44,821 bases of DNA from Planctomycetaceae bacterium (GTDB taxonomy: Bacteria; Planctomycetota; Planctomycetia; Planctomycetales; Planctomycetaceae), in NCBI GenBank assembly GCA_016795145.1, contig JAEUII010000465.1, positions 1 to 44,821 on the forward strand, read 5' to 3'. Position numbers and translations under genes: made by a program. Of the stretch, positions 7,894 to 17,500 are shown in pieces (the stretch's first letter is position 1; each line of letters begins with the position of its first letter). Below the pieces are notes generated by a model. It had not been told where the DNA came from. It saw nothing but the letters and a program-made list of their open reading frames with translations, and made no database searches.

Positions 7894-8955
7894 ATGAGTA
7901 TCAGTATCCAGAATGTGTCTCGTCGGTTTGGCAACTTCCAGGCTCTGAGTGATGTCAGCCTGAATGTTCCTTCCGGAAGCCTGACCGCACTGCTCGGGCC
8001 CTCGGGATCCGGCAAGACAACACTGTTGCGAATCATCGCCGGCCTGGAAACGCCGGACACAGGCACCGTGCTGTTTCAGGAAGAAGACGTTACGGAGAAA
8101 GCGGCTCGCGATCGCGAAGTGGGCTTCGTGTTCCAGCACTATGCTCTGTTTCGTCATATGACGGTGTTCGAGAACGTGGCGTTTGGCCTTCGAGTCCGAA
8201 AAGTCGCGAAGGACATCGCGAATGCTCGTGTGAAGGAACTGCTGTCGCTTGTGCGACTGGAAGGACTGGGCAATCGCTTCCCGTCCGAGCTGTCAGGCGG
8301 ACAGCGTCAGCGAGTTGCCCTGGCACGTGCTTTGGCCATGCGTCCTCAGATGCTGCTGCTGGATGAACCTTTCGGTGCACTCGACGCAAAGGTTCGCCAG
8401 GAACTGCGCACGTGGCTTCGCAAGCTTCACGAAGAGATGCATGTGACGACCGTCTTTGTCACGCACGACCAGGAAGAGGCGTTTGAAATGGCCGACCAGG
8501 TTGTTGTGATGAATCATGGAAAGATCGAGCAGATCGGGACACCGCAGGATGTGTTCGATCATCCGGCGACACCGTTCGTCATGGACTTCCTTGGCAACGT
8601 GAACGTCTTCCATGGGCGAGTCAAAGCGGGGCGAGTGGAGCTTGGTCCGTTCAGCCTGGCTTACGACGCGTACACACACGAAGAGCCCCGCAACGCGACC
8701 GCATACGTGAGACCTCACGAGCTGGAGATTGACCGAGTCGCGACGGCCACATCACTTGCGGCTCGCGTCCTGCAGGTGAACCCTGCCGGTGCCGTGGTGA
8801 AGGTGCGAGTCTTCGCGGAAGAGTACGGAGTGGAACTCAACATCGACCTGATCCGTGATCGAGCCGCCGTCTTGAGACTCCAGTCCGGCGACACCGTCTA
8901 CGTGCATCCCAAAACCGCGCGCGTGTTTATGCCTGAGCCGGAGTACGCGATTTAG
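7894..8955 (+). CDS. cysA: Sulfate ABC transporter ATP-binding protein CysA
   Basis: ATPase that drives sulfate import, 353 residues. Walker A is GPSGSGKT (35-42), the Q-loop glutamine is Q81, the signature is LSGGQRQR (133-140), Walker B is MLLLDEP with D157 and E158, and the switch histidine is H191. After about residue 240 there is a TOBE-type regulatory domain of the CysA/MalK class. It is the last gene of the importer operon; no strong terminator follows, only the small inverted repeat CCTTT/AAAGG near 8988-8999. Confidence 0.95.
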   Translation: MSISIQNVSRRFGNFQALSDVSLNVPSGSLTALLGPSGSGKTTLLRIIAGLETPDTGTVLFQEEDVTEKAARDREVGFVFQHYALFRHMTVFENVAFGLRVRKVAKDIANARVKELLSLVRLEGLGNRFPSELSGGQRQRVALARALAMRPQMLLLDEPFGALDAKVRQELRTWLRKLHEEMHVTTVFVTHDQEEAFEMADQVVVMNHGKIEQIGTPQDVFDHPATPFVMDFLGNVNVFHGRVKAGRVELGPFSLAYDAYTHEEPRNATAYVRPHELEIDRVATATSLAARVLQVNPAGAVVKVRVFAEEYGVELNIDLIRDRAAVLRLQSGDTVYVHPKTARVFMPEPEYAI

Positions 8956-9108
8956 TGGCTTGGATCTTGTTCGTTGCTGCGTCGCCTTTACAAAAGGAGT
9001 AGGTAATACTAATATCATGACCCTATTGCGTGCCGTCCGCGATCGACGCTGATCGATTCTGCGATTCCGTGAAGACACACCTCGAATCAACATCAAAGAG
9101 AGACAGCC

Positions 9109-10074
9109 ATGGCGATTGGAATCAGTCCGCTGGTGGATTATGCGTTCAAGCTGATGCTGGGAAGTCCCGAACACTCCGGCATCACGATGCATTTCCTGAA
9201 TGCGGTTCTTGAGGGGCAGCCGAGAATTACTCAGGTGGCCTTTCGGAACTCGGTCCAAAGCATGAAATCAGAGGACGACCAGGTGGCCGTGCTGGCCATA
9301 GACGACAACGGCCGGCGGCTGAACCTGGAAATTCTGACATCGGTTCCGGCAGGATTGCCAAAACGTCTCGCGTACTGTGCCGCGGCATCCTACGCCGACC
9401 AGATGGGCGAGGGACCGAGCGATCAGGGGCCGCGGCCTTCGATCACCATCTGTGTGCTTTCAGGCGCCCTGTACTCTACTCCGCCCTTACTGCATCTCGA
9501 CTTTCGGATGAGTAACTTCGCGGCGAAACTGACCGAGACCGACGATTTTCAGATTCGTATCCTGCAGTTGCAGCATCTTCAGGTCACAGCGGAGACTGTC
9601 TGGAATGCGACTCCGCGGGAACAATGGGCATACTTCCTTTCCAATGTTGAAAGGATGACCATTGAAGATGTCCAGCGTCTGCTCCCCGATAGAGTCTTTC
9701 GTGAAGCCTTCGGAGTACTCGACATGATCTCGCAGACTGCAGAACAAATGCTGGCATACAACGCGCGCCTGAAATACCAGCGCGACGAAGAAGCAAGACT
9801 GCTTCAGGCGCGATTGGACGGGCTTGACGAAGGGCGACAGCAAGGGCGACAGCAAGGGCTTGACGAGGGACGACAAAAGGGCCTTGAGGAAGGTGTGGAA
9901 ATTGGAAAAGCGCGTGGTGTTGAGATTGGGCAATTAAGAGGGCGCGTCGCATTGCTGCAGGAACTGCTTGGTCGGCCAGTGTGGGCGGCAAACGAATTTG
10001 CCGCTTGTGATGAGGCTCAATTGAAGATGATGGCAGAACAGCTGGAGCAGGAACTACGAATTCGTGAGTCTTGA
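9109..10074 (+). CDS. Rpn/PD-(D/E)XK-nuclease-family protein, putative degenerate active site
   Basis: Protein of 321 residues related to the Rpn recombination-promoting nucleases (also annotated as PD-(D/E)XK transposases). The N-terminus ISPLVDYAFKLMLG matches the conserved D-x-A-F-K motif. The core strand region (about 54-76) ends in NLEILTS where active members have E-x-Q, so the Gln is Leu (residue 76). KRLAYCAAASYADQM matches the following helix. Residues about 235-280 are a run of short repeats (DEGRQQG, EGRQKG, EGVEIG), a charged region usual near the C-terminus in this family. No terminal inverted repeats flank it, so I do not call an insertion sequence. Catalytic activity is doubtful. 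Confidence 0.75.
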   Translation: MAIGISPLVDYAFKLMLGSPEHSGITMHFLNAVLEGQPRITQVAFRNSVQSMKSEDDQVAVLAIDDNGRRLNLEILTSVPAGLPKRLAYCAAASYADQMGEGPSDQGPRPSITICVLSGALYSTPPLLHLDFRMSNFAAKLTETDDFQIRILQLQHLQVTAETVWNATPREQWAYFLSNVERMTIEDVQRLLPDRVFREAFGVLDMISQTAEQMLAYNARLKYQRDEEARLLQARLDGLDEGRQQGRQQGLDEGRQKGLEEGVEIGKARGVEIGQLRGRVALLQELLGRPVWAANEFAACDEAQLKMMAEQLEQELRIRES

Positions 10075-10080
10075 CTCTGT

Positions 10081-10162
10081 GTGAAAGCCCGTTGACCCGG
10101 CGGAGACTGCCGAATAGCTGCTGGGACTTTGCTCTCGTTGTTCGCTTGCCTCAAACAAGCGT
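10081..10162 (+). repeat. Diverged copy of the 123-bp interspersed repeat
   Basis: About 82 bp between the stop of the Rpn-like gene and tsaB that align by eye with the repeat found twice at 20986-21231, in the same orientation. Shared stretches include GTTGACCCGG, GTTGTTCGCTTGCCTC and AACAAGCG. The inverted repeat CGCTTG/CAAGCG near its right end (10144-10161) is kept. The left hairpin present in the other copies has decayed. Confidence 0.6.
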
Positions 10163-10168
10163 GAAAAC

Positions 10169-10834
10169 TCACCGGGCGCGTTTTTCTTCGGCGTAGCTGG
10201 GGCGGATGTAGAGGGGTTCCAGTGTTTCGGGAACAGACAGCTGGTTGTGCTTCAGCATATCGAGTCCCACGAGAGCAACGGTGCCGGCAATTGGTTCAAT
10301 TGAATCCTCAACGAGGCGATGACCGCGGGCCAGAAGTGAGTCGCGATGCTTGAACAAGCCAGTGCCGGCAAGCGGCCACTGGACGGGAAGATCGTCAGAT
10401 TTGCTGATGGCAATCTCACCAACGATCTGGCAGACACTCGAGCCTGCTGGCCATTCGTACGAGGAAACAAACAACTCATTCCTCTGGGCATCGCTCAGGA
10501 TGGTGATGCCTTCGCGAGACGAAGATCGCTGCTGGGCCATGGCTCGGTGAGTATCCACGGCGACCAGCGGGATGCTCTGAATCCATGCGAGCGTCTTCGC
10601 GAAGACCAGCCCGACTCGCAGGCCTGTGAAGCTGCCTGGACCGATGCTGACCGCGACGCCGGTGAGATCCTGTACTCCCAGCGACACATCCATCAGCATC
10701 TGTGACGCTTCTGACACCAGTGACTGTGCGTGCCGTCGCCCTTCGGACGTCAGAGTTCGGGACGCAATCACTCTACCGTCGCTGGCCAGCGCGAGAGATC
10801 CGGACATTCCTGAAGTTTCGATCGCGATCAGCAT
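10169..10834 (-). CDS. tsaB: tRNA threonylcarbamoyladenosine biosynthesis protein TsaB
   Basis: Subunit of the complex that makes t6A37 in tRNAs reading ANN codons; TsaB partners TsaD and is needed for its activity. The protein has 221 residues from the ATG at 10834 (MLIAIETSGMSGSLAL). An upstream in-frame start would run into the repeat DNA at 10836 and beyond, so I reject it. The ASKHA-fold signatures are AIETS near the N-terminus and SIGPGSFTGLRVG in the middle. It ends with LEPLYIRPSYAEEKRAR, a common TsaB ending. It lies downstream of ychF on the same strand, separated by 232 bp of repeats. Confidence 0.9.
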   Translation of the reverse strand: MLIAIETSGMSGSLALASDGRVIASRTLTSEGRRHAQSLVSEASQMLMDVSLGVQDLTGVAVSIGPGSFTGLRVGLVFAKTLAWIQSIPLVAVDTHRAMAQQRSSSREGITILSDAQRNELFVSSYEWPAGSSVCQIVGEIAISKSDDLPVQWPLAGTGLFKHRDSLLARGHRLVEDSIEPIAGTVALVGLDMLKHNQLSVPETLEPLYIRPSYAEEKRAR

Positions 10835-10835
10835 T

Positions 10836-11038
10836 ATCCCAACCCGTTGCATCAGCGAGGGATTGTTGTAGATGACGGTGGAGTGTTGATCCCTCACTGA
10901 TGTGTCGGGTTACGAAATGTCAGCGAATTACCAACCTTTTGGGCAATCCCAACCCGTTGCGTCAGCGAGGGATTGCTGTATACGACGTTGTGGTGTTGAT
11001 CCCTCACTCACGTTTCGGGTTACGAAACGTCAGCGAAT
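10836..11038. repeat. Two direct copies of a 93-bp palindromic repeat
   Basis: Copies at 10836-10928 and 10946-11038, offset by exactly 110 bp. Each carries nested inverted repeats. In copy 1 these are AACCCG (10841-10846) with CGGGTT (10906-10911), and GAGGGAT (10857-10863) with ATCCCTC (10889-10895). Copy 2 keeps both. The copies differ mainly in the central loop and in a few stem-flank bases. They fill the gap between ychF and tsaB. The unit looks like an intergenic REP-type element; I do not know a name for it. Confidence 0.8.
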
Positions 11039-11066
11039 CAACAGCGTCAGTGATTCAACAACCCTA

Positions 11067-12158
11067 TCAAACGTTGAACAGGAAGTGACAGATATCGCCA
11101 TCCTGCATCACGTACGTCTTTCCTTCCACTCGAAGTTTGCCCGCCGCACGGATGTCTTTTTCGGACTTGTACGCTTCGAGATCTTCCAGTGTGTAAACTT
11201 CGCAGCGAATGAAGCCGCGTTCAAAGTCACTGTGAATCACGCCGGCTGCCTGAGGAGCCGTGGCGCCGACCGGAATCGTCCACGCGCGAACTTCCTTTTC
11301 ACCGGCCGTGAAGTAACTCTGCAGACCCAGAGTCTTGTAGGTGGCTCGCGCGAGTGGGCCGAGACCTGGTTCGGTCAGACCGACCGACTGAAGCATGTCG
11401 CTGCGGTCCGCTTCATCCAGTTCGGCAAGTTCCGCTTCCAGCTTCGCACAAATGGGGACGACAGACGCACCGTGTTCTGTGGCATAGCGACGGACATCCA
11501 TCACCAGATCACCTTTGCCGTCGAGGTCATCCTCAGAGACGTTGGCAACGAACAGAACAGGCTTTGCCGTCATCAGGCCAATGGCTCTAACGACCTTCTT
11601 CTCTTCTTCGCTGAACTCAGCGACTCGCAGTGGCTTGCCACTGTTCACCCACTCCGAACACTTCTCCATTACGGCGGCACGCAGCTTGGCTTCTTTGTCA
11701 CCGCTCTTGGCAGAACGCTGCGCCTTCGGCAGGGAGTTTTCCAGAGTCTGCATGTCGGCCAGCATCAGCTCTGTTTCAATGGTTTCAATATCTGACAGCG
11801 GGTTCACGCCGCCACCGACATGCGTGATGTCATCGTCGACGAAACAACGAACGACCTGCATGATCGCATCGACTTCGCGGATGTGGCTCAGGAACTTGTT
11901 GCCCAGCCCTTCTCCTTCGCTGGCACCCTTCACGATGCCGGCGATGTCGACCAACTTGAGAGCTGCCGGCACAACCTTCTGAGGAGGAATGTACTTCGTA
12001 ATGCGCGTCAGTCGTTCGTCCGGAACGCTGACGATGCCTTCATTCGGCTCAATCGTGCAGAACGGATAGTTGGCGCTCTGCGCAGCCGTGGAACAGGTCA
12101 GAGCATTGAAGAGGGTGCTTTTGCCAACGTTTGGCAGGCCGACAATTCCGGCTTCCAT
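11067..12158 (-). CDS. ychF: Redox-regulated ATPase YchF (Obg-family)
   Basis: Universal Obg-related P-loop protein that binds ATP in preference to GTP and associates with ribosomes; 363 residues, the usual length. G1 is GLPNVGKST (residues 6-14), followed by [13 protein letters not shown]3 [17 protein letters not shown], and NVSE in place of the GTP-specific NKxD motif, which marks the ATP-binding YchF group. The C-terminal TGS-like domain holds the closing stretch [15 protein letters not shown]. Start and stop are unambiguous. Confidence 0.96.
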   Translation of the reverse strand: MEAGIVGLPNVGKSTLFNALTCSTAAQSANYPFCTIEPNEGIVSVPDERLTRITKYIPPQKVVPAALKLVDIAGIVKGASEGEGLGNKFLSHIREVDAIMQVVRCFVDDDITHVGGGVNPLSDIETIETELMLADMQTLENSLPKAQRSAKSGDKEAKLRAAVMEKCSEWVNSGKPLRVAEFSEEEKKVVRAIGLMTAKPVLFVANVSEDDLDGKGDLVMDVRRYATEHGASVVPICAKLEAELAELDEADRSDMLQSVGLTEPGLGPLARATYKTLGLQSYFTAGEKEVRAWTIPVGATAPQAAGVIHSDFERGFIRCEVYTLEDLEAYKSEKDIRAAGKLRVEGKTYVMQDGDICHFLFNV

Positions 12159-12596
12159 GAATCAAATCCAGTCGAAGAAGATCTCGCAGGTGGACACAGA
12201 ATGGCCGAATCGCCTCGAATGGCGACAGTGACCTTTCCGAAAGGTGCGAAGTTTAGCCGTCTCCAGGCTGATCTCCACCGGGCAAAAACCGCATTTCCGC
12301 TGAACTTCTCACGCATGCCCGGTTTTTCTGGGGATTCGACGCGATGTTTAGACCACGAAAGCCTGTTCCTGGGGGGCTCGAAACTGGAACCAGCGAACTC
12401 GAAAGAGTCGGGGTGTGTCGAAGATAAGGCAGCCTTTTTTCGGGAATTTGTCGTCGGTCTTTGTTGTCGCGATGATCCGCTTGAATCTCAATCACCCCGA
12501 TTGGTATTCTCCCCGCGGACTTGCGAATCTCGACGTGGTTCCTTCGTTTTCACGAAGATCCGCTGATCGAAAAGACGAAACAGGTCCAGCTGCCTT
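12159..12596. other. Intergenic region between ychF and tRNA-Leu, no gene seen
   Basis: The 438 bp hold no reading frame with recognisable protein character; the open frames on both strands lack family motifs. One long-range inverted repeat is visible: ACCGGGCA (12277-12284) with TGCCCGGT (12316-12323) followed by four further T, a possible weak terminator on +. A candidate promoter for the tRNA is listed separately. Confidence 0.6.
12481..12510 (+). promoter_or_regulatory. Candidate promoter for tRNA-Leu
   Basis: TTGAAT (12481-12486) and TATTCT (12505-12510) with an 18-base spacer, about 87 bp upstream of the tRNA. Both boxes are only partial matches, so this is tentative. Confidence 0.3.
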
Positions 12597-12678
12597 GCGG
12601 TAGTGGCGAAATTGGCAGACGCGCACGCTTGAGGGGCGTGTGGGGCAACCCGTGCAGGTTCAAGTCCTGTCTACCGCA
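12597..12678 (+). tRNA. tRNA-Leu (anticodon GAG)
   Basis: An 82-nt class II tRNA. The acceptor arm pairs GCGGTAG (12597-12603) with CTACCGC (12671-12677), with discriminator A at 12678. The anticodon stem CACGC/GCGTG encloses the loop TTGAGGG, so the anticodon is GAG, reading CUC and CUU. A long variable arm (about TGGGGCAACCCGT) and the T loop GTTCAAGTC are present, as expected for leucine tRNAs. The 3' CCA is not encoded. Confidence 0.95.
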
Positions 12679-12684
12679 TTCTCT

Positions 12685-12709
12685 GGCACCCAGCTTTGGT
12701 GCCCTCCTT
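12685..12709 (+). terminator. Possible weak terminator after tRNA-Leu
   Basis: GGCACC (12685-12690) pairs with GGTGCC (12698-12703) around a 7-base loop and is followed by CTCCTT. The T run is poor, so efficiency is uncertain. The following stretch to 12904 holds nothing I can name. Confidence 0.35.
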
Positions 12710-12904
12710 TGCAGTGGAAGCCACGCAGGCTTTCGGCCCCTTGTTTGAAGCTGGCCGAAACGCTGCGCGCTGATCGCTTCTCGGGGATGCAGTGGCGATG
12801 CCGCCGCGTAGGCTTTCGACGTCTCGTGTGTTAGCGTAACGCCTCCTCACGACTTCGAGCATCCGCGATGAGGGTGCTGAACGACTTGCCCACGAGCGAT
12901 CACC

Positions 12905-13795
12905 ATGCAACCACGATTTCGAATTGCCGGACTCGGCGAAATTCTCTGGGACGTTTTTCCTGACGCCGCTCACTTTGGCGGAGCCCCGGCGAATTTTTCC
13001 TGCAGCGCGGCAGGCGTGGGTGGTGAACTGGTCGACGTGCTGATGATCAGCGCCGTGGGGAATGACGTTGAGGGAGATCGGGCGATTGAGGAGCTGCGAA
13101 AAAGGAATGTCGACACGTCGTTCGTTCATCGCAATGGGTTTCCAACAGGACAGGTGATCGTTGAACTGAATCAGAAAGGTGAAGCCAGCTATCGTTTCCT
13201 CGAGAACATCGCATGGGATCATCTGCACTATGATGCAGCCATGGAAGCCATGGCGAAGACTCTGGATGCGGTGTGCTTTGGAACGTTGGGTCAGAGAGCG
13301 AGTGAGTCTGAAGAGACCGTTCATCGGCTTATTAATGCGACTCGCCCAGCCTGTCTGAAGATCTTCGACATCAACTTTCGCCCGCCGTACTGGACGCCGG
13401 AAGTCGTTCGTTCCACGCTGCCGCTGGCCGATGTTCTGAAACTAAACAACGACGAAATCAAAGTGCTGGGAAGGGTGCTGGAACTCAGCGGCAGCGATGA
13501 AGAAATCGCCCGTCAGATCTTGCAGCGATACCCCTTGAAGTGGCTTGTGGTGACGCGCGGAGCCGACGGATCACTGATCCTCGGGAAGAACGGCGAACGA
13601 AGCGAAGTCCCCGGCAAGTCCATCGCAGTTGTCGACACCGTCGGTGCTGGCGATGCCTTCACCGCCGCGCTGACCGTTGGCCTGCTGCTGAACCGGCCTC
13701 TCACCGACATCCACCACCGCGCCAGCGAAGTCGCCGCCTGGACGTGTACTCAACCCGGAGCCACACCCAAGTTTCCAGCGTCATTGCGCTGGTAG
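12905..13795 (+). CDS. PfkB-family carbohydrate kinase (fructokinase-like)
   Basis: Ribokinase-fold sugar kinase of 296 residues. It shows GLGEILWDVFP and FGGAPANFSC at the N-terminus, the PfkB sugar-binding start typical of fructokinases, and DTVGAGDAF with catalytic Asp at residue 250. The substrate is probably fructose or a similar hexose, but cannot be fixed from sequence. The last codon and the TAG stop overlap the GTAG end of the repeat array that begins at 13792, so the repeat supplies the stop codon. It faces ridA across the array. Confidence 0.88.
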   Translation: MQPRFRIAGLGEILWDVFPDAAHFGGAPANFSCSAAGVGGELVDVLMISAVGNDVEGDRAIEELRKRNVDTSFVHRNGFPTGQVIVELNQKGEASYRFLENIAWDHLHYDAAMEAMAKTLDAVCFGTLGQRASESEETVHRLINATRPACLKIFDINFRPPYWTPEVVRSTLPLADVLKLNNDEIKVLGRVLELSGSDEEIARQILQRYPLKWLVVTRGADGSLILGKNGERSEVPGKSIAVVDTVGAGDAFTAALTVGLLLNRPLTDIHHRASEVAAWTCTQPGATPKFPASLRW

Positions 13796-14182
13796 GTGCT
13801 GTCTGCCGGACAGCACTTCGCGGCATCGCCGCGACCAGCGACCCTTTGACGTGTCAGTGTCTTCAGCGATGACGTGGAACAATGCACCGCGATGTCTGCG
13901 CATCGCCCCGTGACGTCTGGCATCATGTTCACTGCAGACCAGAGTTCGCCTGCCGGCGAAAATCCTCTCCGGCAGAGAGGATCTACAGTAGATGCTGTCT
14001 GCCGGACAGCACTTCGCGGCCCCGCCGCGACCCGCGACCGTTTGACGTGCCAGTGTCTTCAGCGATGACGTGGAACAAGGCACCGCCAAGTCTGTGCATC
14101 GACTCGTGACGTCAGGCATCATGTTCACTTCAGACCAGTGTTCGCCTGCCGGCGAAAATCCTCTCCGGCAGAGAGGATCTAC
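13792..14182. repeat. Array A: two 195-bp GTAG-ended BIME-like elements
   Basis: Units at 13792-13986 and 13988-14182, each exactly 195 bp and separated by a single A. Each unit begins with GTAG plus a hairpin (in unit 1 GTGCTGTC/GACAGCAC, loop TGCCG). It ends with a second hairpin (ATCCTCTC/GAGAGGAT, loop CGGCA) followed by CTAC, which is GTAG in reverse. Two more hairpins lie inside: CGCGGC/GCCGCG (13819-13833 in unit 1) and TTCGCC/GGCGAA. The two ends are thus inverted copies, as in BIMEs built from RAYT-type REP sequences. The array provides the stop codons of both flanking convergent genes. Confidence 0.9.
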
Positions 14183-14535
14183 TGGGATACCGCCGCCGTA
14201 ATGATCATCTCCACAAGGCAGTCGTGCCCCATGCCGGCCTGGACGCAGGCGCGGACGGGCGCGTGGCCGCGGGGGACCCAGGCGTCCCAGAGTTCGTTGA
14301 GGATGTGGATGTCGTTCAGGTCGGAGAGGTAAATCAGAATCTGCAACAGGTGCTCGCGCGAGCTGCTGATCTGAGGCAGCGTGTCGTCGATCTGAGCGAG
14401 CACCTGGCTCACCTGACTTCGAACATCCTGAGTACGATCGCCCGCGACTTCGACCCAGCGGGCGACTCCGGCGTGAATCACAACATCGGCCCAGCGAACC
14501 GAATCGCCGATTCGCTGGATAGGACTGGATGACAT
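14179..14535 (-). CDS. RidA/YjgF-family protein
   Basis: Small trimeric-fold protein of 118 residues in the family that hydrolyses reactive enamine/imine intermediates released by PLP enzymes. The C-terminal stretch PVRACVQAGMGHDCLVEMIITA contains the conserved Arg of the active site and the usual final strand and helix. It may belong to a RidA subgroup rather than RidA itself. It lies 39 bp downstream of the efflux gene czcA on the same strand. Its TAG stop (14181-14179) is formed by the CTAC end of the adjacent 195-bp element. Confidence 0.85.
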   Translation of the reverse strand: MSSSPIQRIGDSVRWADVVIHAGVARWVEVAGDRTQDVRSQVSQVLAQIDDTLPQISSSREHLLQILIYLSDLNDIHILNELWDAWVPRGHAPVRACVQAGMGHDCLVEMIITAAVSQ

Positions 14536-14574
14536 AGCTGATCTGCTCTGAATGGAGTCGTCAGTTTCGATTCG

Positions 14575-17500
14575 TCAGTGAGCACCGTGCGGCGTCATTG
14601 AGTCACCGAAGTGTTCTTCAACAACGGCATCTTCCAGATCTTCGTCGGTAGAAAGTCCTCGTGCAAACCATGGATAGATGGCGGGAATCACAAGCGAGGT
14701 CAGAAGCGTGGATGTCACCAGACCTCCGATCACGACGGTCGCCAGCGGCTTCTGCATCTCGGCCCCGTCGCTTGTCGACATGGCCATGGGAAGGAACCCA
14801 AGGCTGGCGACGAACGCGGTCATCAAGACGGGTCGCAGTCGTGATAGAGCTGTTTCGCGAGTCGCGTCCTCCAGCGGGATTTTTCGCTTCCTCAGATGTT
14901 CTGCCGCGCTAACCCAGACGAGTCCGTTCAACACGGCCACACCAAACAGTGCGATGAATCCGACACCGGCGGAGATGCTGAACGGCATGCCTCGCATTTT
15001 CAGCGCGAAGATTCCACCGCTGGCAGCCATTGGAACGGCGAGGAAAATCAACATCGCAAGGCGAGTCGACTTAAACGACGTGTAGAGCAGCAGGAAGATC
15101 ATTAGCAGGACAACGGGAGTGATCAGCATCAGACGCGTTTTTGCTGACTGGAGGTTTTCAAAGTCCCCGCCCCATTTCACTTCGTAGCCCGCTGGAATCG
15201 GGATGTTCTTCTCGACGGCCTTCTGAGCTTCTTCGACGAACGTTGCAACGTCACGCCCTCGTACGTTGGCCGAAACGAACGTGCGACGACGATTGGATTC
15301 ATGGTCGACCGAAGGAGGCGTTTCTTCAATTCGCACGTCCGCCAATTCTTCGAGCGGCACAGGCATGCCACCCGCTTCTCCGACGGGCAGCTGCTTCAGC
15401 CGTTCGATGTCGGAACGCCAGACATCCGGAATTCGTACTCGAATCGGAAAGCGTGCACGTCCTTCAAAGATCGTACCCACCTGACGTCCGCCCAGGGCTT
15501 CAACGACATCCATAACCTGACGCGCATCAATTCCGTAGTGAGCCATAGCATCTCGATCAGGAACAATCGTGATCGTCGTGAGGTTGGCCTGATAATCGGC
15601 CTTTACGTCGACAGCTCCCTGGATTCCACGGAGTGTTGTTTCGATGTCCTTGGAAATGCGAGCCAGCTCGTTCAAATCATCACCGTAGAGCAGCACGGCG
15701 ACGTCGGCCTTCACTCCAGCCACCAGCTCGTCGACTCGCATTTCGATGGGCTGAGTGAATCCAAAGGCCACACCAGGCACATTGCGATTTAAGACATCGG
15801 ACAGTTCTTCAATCAGCTTGTCACGCGTCATCCCGGGTCGCCAGTCGTGGTGATCTTTCAGCAGAACCCAGACGTCGGTCTGATGAACGCCCATCACGTC
15901 GTTGGCGATTTCCGGTCGCCCCGTTTTGCAGAAGACCGTTTTCACTTCCGGAAACGTGATGACCTGCTCTTCGATCTGCTGCGACATCGTGATGGCTCCT
16001 TCCAGTGAAGCACTTGGCAGTCGAACGGCTTCAATCAGGAGGTCGCCTTCTTCCAGTCGCGGCATGAACTCACCACCCAGCCGCTGCCCAACAGGAATGC
16101 TGATGGCAAAGACGGCGAGCGCAATCGCCGCGGTGATCTTCGGATAACTGATCGCTCGCGTCACAATCGGTCGATAGAACCATTTGATCCATCGAACCAG
16201 AAAGACGTCCTTGTCCTGCATCTTGCGAGGCAGCGCCAGTGATGCCATCGCCGGCATGAACGTCATCGACAGAATCAGGGATCCCAGCAGAGCAAACAGA
16301 ACCGTCAGTGCCATCGGTCGGAAGAGTTTTCCTTCTGTTCCCTGCAGCATCAGAATCGGCAGGTACACGATGGAGATGATCAGCTCACCGAACATCGTCG
16401 GCTTTCGCACTTCGATCGCCGCATCACGGATAATGTCAACGTGGCGACGTCCCTCAGAATTGTGCGACAGCCGATGAATGCAGTTCTCGACCATGATCAC
16501 GGATGAGTCGACAATCAGGCCGAAGTCGATTGCACCAAGACTCATCAGGCTCGCGGTGACTCCGAACACCTGCATCATGCTGGTTGCAAACAGCATCGAC
16601 AGTGGAATGGCAAGTGCCGTGATCACGCCGGCTCGGAAGCTGCCCAGCATGACCAGCAGCACGATAATCACCAGTGCCCCGCCTTCGATCAGGTTTTTCA
16701 CAACAGTATGAAGGGTTCGCCCAATCAATGCAGATCGGTCATAAGTGATTTCGAGAGTGACACCGGGCGGCATGGTTTTCTGAATTTCCGCAATGCGTTC
16801 GCTGACGCGTCCAACGACCTCACGGGAGTTTTCGCCGATCAGCATCATCACGAGGCCTGTCACCGCTTCACCCCGTGCATCGCGAGTCACCGCGCCCTGG
16901 CGAGTCATCGGGGCGATGGAGACTTCAGCAACGTCGCGAACCAGCAAAGGCGTTCCGCCGGTTTCGCGACGAACGACGATTTGTTCGATGTCCTTGATGC
17001 CAGTGACCAGCGCCTGGCCTCGCAGGAATCGCTGCTCATTCTGGTGAACCACATAGCCACCGCCGGCGGAGGCGTTGTTGGCTTCGAGTGCCGTGAAGAG
17101 TTGCTCAAACGTCAGCGAATAGCTGCTGAGCAGATCCGGGTCGGGGCGAATTTCAAATGTCTGATAGTACCCGCCGTGAGTATTGATCTCCGTGACACCA
17201 GGAACTTCACGAAGGCGCGGCGCAACGTCCCATTCCAGGATGGTGCGCAGTTCCATCGGCGACTTGTCCTCACCTCGCACTTCGAACTGCAGAATCTCAC
17301 CCAGAGCCGTTGTCAGCGGACCAAGTTCCGGCGTGCCGTAGCCGGCGGGTATCAGTGAGGACGCCTGAGAAATGCGTTCGGCGACCAGCTGACGAGCCCG
17401 ATAGATGTCGGTCCCTTCCTCAAACACGATCGTGACCACGGAGATGCCGAAGCGAGAAATGCTGCGGAGCTCTTCGACATCCGGAAGCCCACCCATCGTG

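Noticed and set aside
9109..10074. Complete insertion sequence around the Rpn-like gene
   Set aside because: I see no terminal inverted repeats or target duplications; the family name 'transposase' is historical.
10902..11795. Long open frame on + opposite ychF
   Set aside because: It is antisense to a highly conserved gene, starts within repeat DNA, and has no family features.
11820..12566. Open frame of 248 codons on + across the ychF start and the following gap
   Set aside because: The first half mirrors ychF on the other strand and the rest has no protein-like composition or motifs.
13792..14182. CRISPR-like array from regularly spaced repeats
   Set aside because: Units are 195 bp, adjacent with one base between them, contain four hairpins and have no short repeat-spacer pattern or cas genes.
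16708..17358. Open frame of 216 codons opposite czcA
   Set aside because: Antisense shadow of a well-supported RND transporter.
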